Source: UBA5336 sp039818165 (GTDB taxonomy: Bacteria; Pseudomonadota; Alphaproteobacteria; Caulobacterales; Hyphomonadaceae). Taken from it: 64,000 nt of DNA. The notes under the pieces are model-generated. The model saw only the letters and a list, made by a program, of their open reading frames with translations, ran no database searches and was not told where the DNA came from. The DNA lies in NCBI GenBank assembly GCA_039818165.1, contig JBCBUL010000014.1:6870-70869 (forward strand), in the 5' to 3' direction. This document shows, in pieces, positions 18,101-26,219 of this stretch. Both the position numbers and the translations under genes were made by a program. Every line of letters begins with the position of its first letter. The first letter of the stretch is position 1.

Positions 18101-19660
18101 ATGAATACGCTCCAGATCAGCATTTTTTTCGGCATCACAGCGCTGATTGGCTTTCTGACTTATCTCAGTTGTCGCAACGCGCCATCGGGCGATCGCGGAT
18201 CTGACCATGACTACTTTCTAGCAAATGGCGGTCTGAGCTGGTACTTCGTGGCGGGTTCGATCACGCTGACGAACCTGTCGACGGATCAGCTTGTGGGCAT
18301 GAATGGCAACCAGATGTTGCTGCTGGCCTGGTGGGAACTGGCCGCCGTTGTCGGCCTCCTGATCCTCGCCTTCGTGTTCATCCCGATCTACTACCGCAAC
18401 AATTGCACGACCACGACCGAATTGCTGCAGCTCAAATATAATGACAAGCACATCCGCGCGCTGATCTCGGTCCTCTTCCTCTTCGGAAATCTCTTCATAT
18501 TCCTGCCTGCCATTCTCTATGGCGGCTCCCTGTTCCTAAAATCCACAACTGGCGCAGACTTCTCACCGCTCCTGGGCGAAAGGCTGTTTGCGGGCACCGC
18601 GATGGAAGTGGATTCCACCATTTTTGTCATGGCTATCGCTTTTGCCATCGTCGGCGCGCTCTACGCCATTCTCGGCGGCCTGCGGGCCGTTGCCGTGTCT
18701 GACACCTATAGCGGCGTTCTGATCCTGTCCCTTGCTGTGCTTGTGGTGATCCTTGCTTTGAACGCGATTAATTGGGACTTCAGCGGCGTGCCTGCCGAGC
18801 GGATGGACATGTTCATCGGCAGTACGCTGGAAGATGGTAGCGAAACGCCAATCCCATGGCACACGCTGTTCACGGGCATGATCTTCATCCAGATTTTCTA
18901 CTGGAGCACCAACCAGACCATTACCCAGCGCGCCATGGCATCGCCGAACGTTGCCGAAGCGCGCAAGGGCGTGCTCGCTGCGGCAGGCATTCGCTTGCTG
19001 ATCGTGCCTGTGATCGCAGTGCTGCCGGGCGTGGTGGCGTTCAAGCTGTATGGCGATGTTGGCGACGCGGCTTACGGCATGATCGTTGGGGATATCCTGC
19101 CACCGATCCTGTCGGGCGCATTTGCAGCGGCGTTGGCAGCCGCTGTGCTGACCACGTTCAATTCGATTCTGAACGCCTCGTCGGCGCTCTACGTCTGCGA
19201 TGTCCACGAAGCCTATATCGAAGAAGCCCGCGACGTGCCGAAACTGTCCATGTACGTGTCGATCATCATGACCGTACTCGCCATCGGGCTTGTGCCTGTG
19301 TTCGCGTCGCAGGAAAGCATCATCAACACTGTGCAACAGCTTCACGGCTTGCTTTCGATGCCAATTCTCTCGGCGTTCATCGTCGGGCTGGCATTTCGCA
19401 ATGTCAGTGCAGGAGCCGCCATTATTGGCGTCGTGACGGGCGTGTTGGTCTATGCTGTCTTCAGCTTCAAGCTCTATCAGCACGTTGGATTGTCACTTGA
19501 AGATGGGCTCGGCGCGACGCTCTCGAGCGTGCACTACATCCACTATATGTTTGTCACGCTGATCGCTAGCATTGGCACGGCGCTTCTGGCCAACATGGTC
19601 ATCTTCGGCCAGCGCGCATCGCTCACGATCGGGGCGGGTCAATTGGCGCCAGCCGATTGA
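18101..19660 (+). CDS. Sodium:solute symporter (SSS family), probable sugar importer
   Basis: This 519-residue polytopic protein belongs to the SSS/SGLT family, which couples sodium entry to uptake of sugars or other small solutes. It has about thirteen hydrophobic segments. DYFLANGGLSWYFVAGSITLTN near residue 38 and STDQLVGMNGN are SGLT-type sequence in the first helices. FYWSTNQTITQRAM near residue 267 and FNSILNASSALYVCDVHEAYI near 350 match the solute:sodium symporter subgroup with SGLT-like sugar carriers. The start ATG is preceded by GAGGAAACGCAGAC. It sits between the TonB receptor and the convergent glpR-alpha-galactosidase pair, so the likely cargo is a galactoside, galactose or glycerol conjugate. 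Exact specificity cannot be read from sequence. Confidence 0.88.
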   Translation: MNTLQISIFFGITALIGFLTYLSCRNAPSGDRGSDHDYFLANGGLSWYFVAGSITLTNLSTDQLVGMNGNQMLLLAWWELAAVVGLLILAFVFIPIYYRNNCTTTTELLQLKYNDKHIRALISVLFLFGNLFIFLPAILYGGSLFLKSTTGADFSPLLGERLFAGTAMEVDSTIFVMAIAFAIVGALYAILGGLRAVAVSDTYSGVLILSLAVLVVILALNAINWDFSGVPAERMDMFIGSTLEDGSETPIPWHTLFTGMIFIQIFYWSTNQTITQRAMASPNVAEARKGVLAAAGIRLLIVPVIAVLPGVVAFKLYGDVGDAAYGMIVGDILPPILSGAFAAALAAAVLTTFNSILNASSALYVCDVHEAYIEEARDVPKLSMYVSIIMTVLAIGLVPVFASQESIINTVQQLHGLLSMPILSAFIVGLAFRNVSAGAAIIGVVTGVLVYAVFSFKLYQHVGLSLEDGLGATLSSVHYIHYMFVTLIASIGTALLANMVIFGQRASLTIGAGQLAPAD

Positions 19661-19713
19661 TCCAATGGGGCCGTCTCCGTCCTGACCTTATGCGGTCATG
19701 GGCGGAGGCGACA

Positions 19714-20499
19714 TCACGCATCGTCAGCGATGTGCAGGTCCATCTCGGCCTCGTTCAAGGCGTCCAGGAAGGCCTCCGGCGGCCGCCGGTCGGTGAAGAG
19801 GCAATCAATATCTGAATAGTGGCCAAGCCGGATCATGGCGCGGCGTCCGAACTTGGAATGGTCCGCCACCAAGAACACTTGCCGCGAATTCTGGATAATG
19901 GACTGGGCCGATCGGATTTCCTGATAATCGAAATCGAGCAGCGTCCCGTCCTCATCGATCCCGCTGATGCCGATCACGCCGATATCGAGGCGAAACTGCT
20001 TCAGGAACTCCGTCGTAGCCTCGCCGACAATTCCGCCGTCGCTGGGGCGCACAAACCCGCCTGCAATCATGACCTCGGAGCCCTCGGTCTCGCGCATCAT
20101 ATTGGCGATGTTGATGTTGTTTGTGACGATCCGCAGATCCTTGCGCGAAGTGAGCTCCGCGGCGAGCGCTTCAGTGGTGGTTCCGATGTTCAGGAACAGG
20201 GATGCACCATCGGGAATACGCCCTGCCACGAGGCGAGCGATCTTGCGCTTGGCCTCCATCCCTTCATTCAGACGATCCTGATAAGGCTGGTTGTAGGCGT
20301 TTCCAATCCGCCCGGCACCACCATGGAATCGCTCGATCAGCTCCAGCTCGCAGAGCATGTTGATATCGCGCCGGATGGTTTGGGGCGTGACATCGAACTG
20401 CCGCACCAGCTGCTCCGTCGCCACATACCCGGCAGACCGCACAAGCTCGAGAATCGCCTTCTGACGCGCTGGCAAATCGGTGATGTCGGCAGTGCTCAT
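19714..20499 (-). CDS. glpR: DeoR-family repressor, GlpR orthologue
   Basis: The 261-residue regulator has an N-terminal winged helix (ARQKAILELVRSAGYVATEQL, then VTPQTIRRDINMLCELELI) and a C-terminal sugar-phosphate sensor of the NagB/DeoR type. FRLDIGVIGISGIDEDGTLL, DYQEIRSAQSIIQNSRQVFL and ADHSKFGRRAMIRLG are strongly GlpR-like when compared from memory with the E. coli protein, so the inducer is probably glycerol-3-phosphate. The ATG at 20499 has GGAG nine bases upstream; an ATG six codons earlier lacks one. It lies 70 bases downstream of the alpha-galactosidase on the same strand, not beside glpK or glpD. GlpR-like operators are present in the glpK-glpD gap. Confidence 0.93.
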   Translation of the reverse strand: MSTADITDLPARQKAILELVRSAGYVATEQLVRQFDVTPQTIRRDINMLCELELIERFHGGAGRIGNAYNQPYQDRLNEGMEAKRKIARLVAGRIPDGASLFLNIGTTTEALAAELTSRKDLRIVTNNINIANMMRETEGSEVMIAGGFVRPSDGGIVGEATTEFLKQFRLDIGVIGISGIDEDGTLLDFDYQEIRSAQSIIQNSRQVFLVADHSKFGRRAMIRLGHYSDIDCLFTDRRPPEAFLDALNEAEMDLHIADDA

Positions 20500-20569
20500 A
20501 AGGTCTGTCTCCAGCAATCAGCGCGCCAACGCGCTCGCCAAAGGCAGTCTACGCAGGAAAGCAGCGCGA

Positions 20570-22711
20570 TCAAACCGCCTCGAAATGGTAGATCAAACAG
20601 GTCTCTGGATGAAGCAAGGGCACCTGAAGCCCCACATGGGCAAGCGCTTCGCCCGGCAACACACTGCCCTCCCCGTTCAGATCGAGGGCTTCGATCACGG
20701 AAGGTGAACTCACCGAACGCACAGGGGACGGCCAGACGATCCGCGTGCGATATCGCCGCGCGCCATCGAGACCTGGCACATGGAAACGGCCTGGCGCGGT
20801 CTCGCGATGCCCCGCCAGATTGCACCAGGAGAACAGGGCTTCGTCCTGGCGCTCACACACCACCCCGACGGCATTCACATGGGCCGGCGTGTCGATCCGA
20901 TAAAACAAACCACTGTGCAGCAGGTCGCGGTGACGCTTGTGCAGCGCAATCCCGGCTTTGAGAATGTCCAGGCCAGCCTCGGGCTCCTCAAGGAGGTTTA
21001 GCTCCATACCCATATGACCAAACAGAGCCGTGGCGACACGCATATCCATGGTCAGGCGGCGACCCGTAATGTGGCACGTCTCAGGCCCAACATGGGCGCC
21101 CATGATCGACAGCGGAAAGAAATGGGACGCACCGCGCTGAATGCGTTGCCGGTCCAGGGCGTCATTGCTGTCCGAGGTCCATATCCGGTCGGTCCGGCGC
21201 AGAATGCCATAGTCCGCGCGTCCGCCGCCGGACGAGCAGCTTTCGATCTCAACACCGGGATGGGCCGCGCGTACCCGCCCGATCAGGGCATACAGCGCGC
21301 GGGTCTGCTTGTGGATGACGGGGCGGCCGCGGCTTCCAGGGTGGTGAACGTCGCGGTTCATGTCCCACTTTATATAGCTGATGGCATGGTCGCTCAGCAG
21401 CTTGTCCATACAGTCGAACAAATAGTCGCTGACCTCTTTGCGGGTGAGGTCGAGCACAAACTGGTTACGGAACGGCACCTGCTCGACGCCCTCGGCATGG
21501 AGGATCCAGTCAGGGTGGGCGCGGTAGAGGTCGCTGTCGGGATTGACCATCTCCGGCTCGAACCAGAGCCCGAACTCCATGCCGAGACCCGTGACATGGT
21601 CCACAAGGGGGCCGAGACCGTCTGGGTATGCATCGGGTGACGGCCACCAATCCCCGAGGCCTGCCTTGTCATTGCGCCGCCCGCCAAACCAGCCATCGTC
21701 GAGCACGAAACGCTCAGCGCCGACCCAGGCAGCCTTCTCGGCGAGGTCAAACAGGGTTTTCCTGTCGTGGTCGAAATAGACCGCTTCCCAGGTGTTGTAG
21801 TGGACCGGCCGGGTGCGACCGCGGATACGCCCATCCATCACTTCCTGGGTCAGGTGATGGTGGAACTTGCGCGACAGAGCACTGAACCCACGACTTGTGA
21901 ACGCCGCATAGAGGCGCGGCGTACGATATACCCCGCCAGGCTCTAGGCTCATCTCGCCCGGGAAAAAGTATTCGCCCATCTGAACAAAGGCCCGGCCATC
22001 GCTCAGCCGGTCCACAAGCACCCGGTTGTTTCCACTCCAACCAAGATGGAACGCGAAACACGGACCGGCCTGCTCGTGGGTCTCTGGCGTTCCCACTACG
22101 AGACCGGGGAAGTTGTCATGGCTCGTTCGACCGTTTTTGTTTTCCCGGACGTAGCTCCCCTGGAAGGGGGGTATCTCTTCGAGATTGAATTCTCCCGACC
22201 ACCTCCCAGTGAACCCGAACACTCTAGACGCGCGCGGGTCCAGGGGGAGGCTGGCCGACGCACACCAGTCGATCGACAAAGGCGTATCGCCCTGGTTTTC
22301 GATTTGCGTCTGGCAGGTGAGAAGGTTGCTGTCAGGGTTAAACCCCAGGATGAGCACAGCCCGGACCCGCGTGGCCTCATCATCGCAAATGATGCGGACT
22401 TCGCTTTCGCTGGGCTGCTCCACCTTGGTGACCCGAAAGAGACTCGCCCAGGCTGTGCCGCTGCGATGGGCTGAGAACCCCGACAGACCGGCAAGGCCCG
22501 ACCCCGTCTCGTTCAGGAGCGAGCTGGCCACCTCGGCATCAGCGCCGCCGGGCGCATGCTGGCGCGTCGTCATCTTACGAAGGGACGCCGCGTCGGAATG
22601 CGCGAGCTTGGATCCCCAATGCAGAATGCTGGGCCGCTGGCCGATCGTGCAATCGATCACCAGGCTGGTATTGCCTGCCGTCAGGGTGATCGTTTCAGAG
22701 GTTTCGGTCAT
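20570..22711 (-). CDS. GH36 alpha-galactosidase, cytoplasmic
   Basis: Family 36 enzymes release terminal alpha-galactose with retention from melibiose, raffinose, galactosyl-glycerol and similar. The 713-residue protein has the N-terminal beta-supersandwich, a barrel with FVLDDGWFGGRRNDKAGLGD near residue 340 and GLWFEPEMVNPDSDLYRAHP near 390, the nucleophile Asp450 in YIKWDMNRDVHHPG, and the acid/base Asp514 in RIWTSDSNDALDRQRIQRG. A beta C-terminal domain follows. The catalytic set is complete. No signal peptide is visible, so the galactoside must enter the cell intact. glpR follows on the same strand, and galT-galK are divergent across a 325-bp region. Confidence 0.95.
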   Translation of the reverse strand: MTETSETITLTAGNTSLVIDCTIGQRPSILHWGSKLAHSDAASLRKMTTRQHAPGGADAEVASSLLNETGSGLAGLSGFSAHRSGTAWASLFRVTKVEQPSESEVRIICDDEATRVRAVLILGFNPDSNLLTCQTQIENQGDTPLSIDWCASASLPLDPRASRVFGFTGRWSGEFNLEEIPPFQGSYVRENKNGRTSHDNFPGLVVGTPETHEQAGPCFAFHLGWSGNNRVLVDRLSDGRAFVQMGEYFFPGEMSLEPGGVYRTPRLYAAFTSRGFSALSRKFHHHLTQEVMDGRIRGRTRPVHYNTWEAVYFDHDRKTLFDLAEKAAWVGAERFVLDDGWFGGRRNDKAGLGDWWPSPDAYPDGLGPLVDHVTGLGMEFGLWFEPEMVNPDSDLYRAHPDWILHAEGVEQVPFRNQFVLDLTRKEVSDYLFDCMDKLLSDHAISYIKWDMNRDVHHPGSRGRPVIHKQTRALYALIGRVRAAHPGVEIESCSSGGGRADYGILRRTDRIWTSDSNDALDRQRIQRGASHFFPLSIMGAHVGPETCHITGRRLTMDMRVATALFGHMGMELNLLEEPEAGLDILKAGIALHKRHRDLLHSGLFYRIDTPAHVNAVGVVCERQDEALFSWCNLAGHRETAPGRFHVPGLDGARRYRTRIVWPSPVRSVSSPSVIEALDLNGEGSVLPGEALAHVGLQVPLLHPETCLIYHFEAV

Positions 22712-23036
22712 GGTGACAGCTCCCTAGCCCAATTGCGGGGCATGTTGAACGCTGGGCGCCCAAAGGCAAATGTTTGGAATCGACGAACTAATGATCGATT
22801 TTGAATATTTTCTGTATCAGGAATTTGCCAAAGGGGAAGGCTGCTCAGTTGCCAAGACCCCGAAAAATTCTCGATACTTCACGGCGTAAAGCGCTGTAAT
22901 TCATGCAATTCACGCCTAATTCCAGCGCATATTCAGAAACGGTGGACACTTTTTCCGATGGCGTTTTCCCGCTTGATCGAATACGAAAATCTAGGCAGCA
23001 ATATCGTTTGAACCCTGTGATACGGAAGAGGTCGTC
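22712..23036. promoter_or_regulatory. Divergent alpha-galactosidase/galT control region (325 bp)
   Basis: No gene is visible here. The stretch is AT-richer than its flanks. It contains a perfect 6-bp inverted repeat, AATCGA at 22778-22783 and TCGATT at 22795-22800, with an 11-base spacer. A GlpR-like half-site AATGTTTG is at 22769-22776, and TTGCCAA occurs twice, 24 bp apart (22825-22831 and 22849-22855). The galT ATG is preceded by GGAAGAGG. It probably holds both divergent promoters and an operator; the regulator is unknown. Confidence 0.5.
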
Positions 23037-24119
23037 ATGACAGATCGCACCCGGACACTCGAGCGTCAGATCGGTGACCGCCAAGTGCATCGCCGACACC
23101 ACATAAAGACCGACGGCCGAGACCTTTTCCTTTATGGCTTTGAACAGCATGACTCGCCTCGCATTCCGGGCGACGACCTCCAGACGCTGACGGGGTCAGA
23201 GTTGCGTCGCCATCCCTTGCGCGGCGATTGGATGATCTACGCCGCTGCGCGCCAGAATCGCACTTACAAGCCGTCTGCCTCCGCAAACCCGCTGGCGCCA
23301 AGTCAGATTGGCAAACCGCTTACCGAAGTTCCATTCGAGCACTTCGAACTGGCCGTGTTCAGCAACCGCTTCCCAAGCTTGTTTCCCGGTGCCGGCGAGC
23401 CCGGCATGTCTGATGTGGAAACTCTGGCCGCCAAGGGTGCATGTGAGGTGATCGTCTATGCTCCCGAGCCCGAAGGCTCTCTGGCAACCCTGGGTCAGGA
23501 TCGGCGCCGCCTTCTCCTCGAGGCGTGGATTGACCGATATGAGGCCATGTTCTCAGCGGGCTGCGCCTACGTTCTGCCTTTTGAGAACCGAGGTGACGAG
23601 GTGGGCGTAACCCTGCATCATCCCCACGGGCAGATTTACGGATTTCCGGTTGTGCCAGCCCCCCAGCAATATGCTGCTGACGCCTTTGAGCGCGGCTACG
23701 ATCTGGCTGCGAGCGTTCAGGAATGGGGGCGCGACTATCAGATTTGCGAGGCAGGTGGACTGGTTTCCTACGCGCCGCGATTTGCCCGGTTTCCGTACGA
23801 GGTCTGGGTTTCGGCGCGCGACCCGGTTTCGGGGCCGTGGGCGTTCAATGAGGAGCAGTCAGACGGCTTTGCACACCTGCTGGGGGATACGATCGCGCGC
23901 TATGATGCCTTCTTTGGCCGGGAAACGCCCTGCATGTTAAGCTTGCATGCCGCGCCACATGGCCGGGACGGAACGTTCCAGTTCAGCGCCCAGTTCTATC
24001 CCCTACTGCGTGCGCCAGACCGGGTGAAGTACCTGGCGTCTGTTGAACAGGCGACAGGCGTTTTCACGGTCGACATCTTGCCCCACCAGACGGCAGACCG
24101 GCTTCGGAGTGTCCAGTGA
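23037..24119 (+). CDS. galT: Galactose-1-phosphate uridylyltransferase
   Basis: GalT exchanges UMP between UDP-glucose and galactose-1-phosphate in the Leloir pathway. The product has 360 residues. The nucleophile loop LHHPHGQIYGFPVVP contains the catalytic HPH, with the active His at 197 and Gln199 following. ELRRHPLRGDWMIYAAARQNRT and FSNRFPSLF are family blocks in the N-terminal half, and HAAPHGRDGTFQFSAQFYPLLR lies in the second HIT-like half. The Cys-x2-Cys structural-metal site of the E. coli enzyme is absent: SASANPLAPSQIGKP occupies that place. The stop overlaps the galK start. No galE is in the window. Confidence 0.94.
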   Translation: MTDRTRTLERQIGDRQVHRRHHIKTDGRDLFLYGFEQHDSPRIPGDDLQTLTGSELRRHPLRGDWMIYAAARQNRTYKPSASANPLAPSQIGKPLTEVPFEHFELAVFSNRFPSLFPGAGEPGMSDVETLAAKGACEVIVYAPEPEGSLATLGQDRRRLLLEAWIDRYEAMFSAGCAYVLPFENRGDEVGVTLHHPHGQIYGFPVVPAPQQYAADAFERGYDLAASVQEWGRDYQICEAGGLVSYAPRFARFPYEVWVSARDPVSGPWAFNEEQSDGFAHLLGDTIARYDAFFGRETPCMLSLHAAPHGRDGTFQFSAQFYPLLRAPDRVKYLASVEQATGVFTVDILPHQTADRLRSVQ

Positions 24120-25195
24120 ATTCAGCAAACGCATCCATTGCCGAGCACTTTCATCGCGCCTTCGGGCACGCCCCTACAGTGACGGCGGCGGTGCCAGGGC
24201 GCACAAATCTCATTGGCGAACACATCGATTATAATGGTGGTACGGTCCTGCCCGCGGCGCTGGATAAATTTGTGCAGATCGCCTTGGCAGCAGATGGAAC
24301 GCCCGACTTCAAGATACAGTCTGCGAAGTTTGATGCTCGTGTCAGCCGCCCGGTTGAAAGCCGCAAGCAAGGTGATTGGGCCGACTACGCCGCCGGGGCG
24401 CTTAGCAAGGCCCGCGAGCTGGGATGGCTGGACAACGGCGCCGAACTTTTCATTGAAAGCGATGTGCCCGATGGCGCGGGTGCCTCTACGTCGGCTGCGC
24501 TGATCACCGCCATTTTGCGCGCCGCCGCCGAACTGGCAAGCGCAGATGCTGACCCGGTTGAGATTGCCCAGCACGCGCGCGCCGTGGAAAACGACTATAT
24601 CGGCATGCCGTGCGGAATCATGGATCAGATGGCGGTCGGCCTGTGCGTGCCTGACAAGGCGCTCGCATTGAACACAGACGACCTCAGCTATGATGTGATC
24701 GATATTCCCGGTGAGTGGGGCTTCCTCACAATTCATTCCGGCGTGCGCCGCGAACTGGCTGACGGGCGGTATAAGGCGCGCTTTGAGGAATGCCAGCAAG
24801 CGGCCGACGCCTTGGGCACGCAAACACTCTGCCTTCTGACGCCTGAGCAAGCCGCAAACGTTCCGACACTACCCGGGCCCCTTCGGCGGCGAACCCGCCA
24901 TGTCGTCTCCGAACACGAGCGCACCCTGGCGGCCATCGATGCGATGCGCGGCAAGGACATGGCGGTGTTTGCGCAACTGATGAATGAGAGCCACCGGTCT
25001 TATTCCGAGGATTTCGAAGCCTCGACGCCCGTCGTAGACGCCTTGGTGGCTGACGCCCTGGACCATGGCGCAAAAGCGGCGCGCCTTACGGGCGGTGGTT
25101 TTGGTGGCTGCCTCGTCACCCTTGTGGATCGCAAAGATATGGACGCCTGGTCGCAGGGTTTCCTGGACCGCAATCCGGGCACTTGGCGCGTGTGA
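24116..25195 (+). CDS. galK: Galactokinase
   Basis: GalK phosphorylates galactose at C1 with ATP. The 359-residue GHMP kinase shows VPGRTNLIGEHIDYNGGTVLP near residue 27 (galactokinase signature), the phosphate loop as DGAGASTSAALITAILRAAA near 120, the catalytic Asp170 in GMPCGIMDQMAVG, and LTGGGFGGCLVTLV near the C-terminus. The phosphate loop has AST where most family members have LSS, a mild variation. The start is GTG, overlapping the galT TGA, so translation is coupled. It provides galactose-1-phosphate to GalT, with galactose presumably coming from the neighbouring galactosidases. Confidence 0.96.
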   Translation: MNSANASIAEHFHRAFGHAPTVTAAVPGRTNLIGEHIDYNGGTVLPAALDKFVQIALAADGTPDFKIQSAKFDARVSRPVESRKQGDWADYAAGALSKARELGWLDNGAELFIESDVPDGAGASTSAALITAILRAAAELASADADPVEIAQHARAVENDYIGMPCGIMDQMAVGLCVPDKALALNTDDLSYDVIDIPGEWGFLTIHSGVRRELADGRYKARFEECQQAADALGTQTLCLLTPEQAANVPTLPGPLRRRTRHVVSEHERTLAAIDAMRGKDMAVFAQLMNESHRSYSEDFEASTPVVDALVADALDHGAKAARLTGGGFGGCLVTLVDRKDMDAWSQGFLDRNPGTWRV

Positions 25196-25250
25196 GCGAT
25201 ATCTTTAGATCTTAGAGGCTGTCCCGTCGGCCCTATGATTGGGTTCAACC

Positions 25251-26126
25251 TTAACAGCCGATTCCGGGCGCATCGATGCGACCATCGACCCAGAGAAAGG
25301 CCTGGGTCAGCAATTTTCGATAGGTCTCGTCCCGGTAGCTTAAGTGGCTGTGGCCGATTGCGGAGTAGAACGCGCGCCCTTCGCCCGGGCAACGCACCCA
25401 AATGATGGGGTGGTTGATGGCGCCTTCGCCCATGCGCAGGTCTGAAACCTCACCATACTGATCATTGCGGGGGCTGTAGGTGCTTTCATCCAACCCCGCG
25501 AGCACGCGCGCACCATGGTCCTGGGCGGGGCTGTCAAAACTGTACCATTCATCCAGATGCCGCCATTCCAGCGGGATGCCCTGTGTGATCGGGTGTTCTG
25601 CATCGAGGACTTCAACCCGAGCGACCTGAAACTGGGGGGCCGCCGGATGACCGATGAACCGAGGTCCGATGAGCGATTCCTGATACCAAGGCCAGGCGCT
25701 TTGGGAGGCATCGCCAGCGCCGTGCAGCCCGATCCAGCCACCACCAATGGTCAACCAGGCCTCGAACGCGGCCTGCTGATCCGCGCTCAGACTGTCTCCG
25801 GTCATGTTGTTGAAGATCACAACATCGAAACGGGATAGATCTTCATCGTTGAACACGCCGGCATTGGCCGTGGTGAAGATCCCGTAGTTCTGTTCACTCG
25901 CCAGTTCCACGAAGAATAGATCCGCACCAGCGATCCCCTCATTGTGGCGCCAGCCGAGCGTTTTGGAGAAGACGAGGATGGACGGTTCCGCCATCCACTC
26001 GGTGATTTCGGGTGCAACGGTGTCCTCGTAGAGCTCCGCATGCTGAACATCGGGCGCCTGCGGTTCTTCGCTGGCTGGAGCGCAAGCGACCAGGAAAAAC
26101 ACCGCCGCATAGATAAACCGCTTCAT
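25251..26126 (-). CDS. ThuA-like domain lipoprotein
   Basis: The 291-residue protein starts with a lipoprotein signal ending in LVAC (AAVFFLVACAPASEE), so it is predicted to be lipid-anchored and periplasmic. The rest is a ThuA-like class-I glutamine-amidotransferase-like fold (PF06283): ILVFSKTLGWRHNEGIAGAD near residue 50, DVVIFNNMTGDSLSADQQAAFEAWL, GGGWIGLHGAGDASQSAWPW near 128, and GEGRAFYSAIGHSHLSYRDE near the C-terminus. This family occurs with sugar dehydrogenases and with trehalose/3-keto-sugar metabolism in bacteria, but the biochemical activity is uncertain. It is divergent from the Gfo/Idh/MocA gene, with a LacI-type palindrome between them, and convergent with galK. Confidence 0.85.
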   Translation of the reverse strand: MKRFIYAAVFFLVACAPASEEPQAPDVQHAELYEDTVAPEITEWMAEPSILVFSKTLGWRHNEGIAGADLFFVELASEQNYGIFTTANAGVFNDEDLSRFDVVIFNNMTGDSLSADQQAAFEAWLTIGGGWIGLHGAGDASQSAWPWYQESLIGPRFIGHPAAPQFQVARVEVLDAEHPITQGIPLEWRHLDEWYSFDSPAQDHGARVLAGLDESTYSPRNDQYGEVSDLRMGEGAINHPIIWVRCPGEGRAFYSAIGHSHLSYRDETYRKLLTQAFLWVDGRIDAPGIGC

Positions 26127-26169
26127 CTCGTCCTCGCGTCTTGGCGCAAAAAACAGCTACAACGAATGT

Positions 26170-26183
26170 TGACAACGTTGCCA
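26170..26183. promoter_or_regulatory. LacI-family-like operator in divergent promoter
   Basis: TGACAACGTTGCCA is a 14-bp near-perfect palindrome around a central CG, with one mismatched pair; this form is typical of LacI/GalR-family operators. It lies 44 bp from the ThuA-like gene and 37 bp from the oxidoreductase start. No LacI-type regulator gene is in the window, so the binder would be encoded elsewhere. Confidence 0.5.
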
Positions 26184-26219
26184 TACATAGACAGTTTTTC
26201 ATCAACTGAGGAGAACAAA

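Noticed and set aside
22769..22788. GlpR operator in the alpha-galactosidase/galT gap
   Set aside because: One half (AATGTTTG) is good, but the other half is displaced and the total is 13 of 20. I list it only as part of the control region and do not call it an operator.
20570..24119. Galactose operon as a simple raffinose/melibiose system
   Set aside because: Not excluded, but no sucrose hydrolase, fructokinase or raffinose permease is present, and GlpR is encoded beside the alpha-galactosidase. I therefore rank galactosyl glycerol higher and keep this as the alternative.
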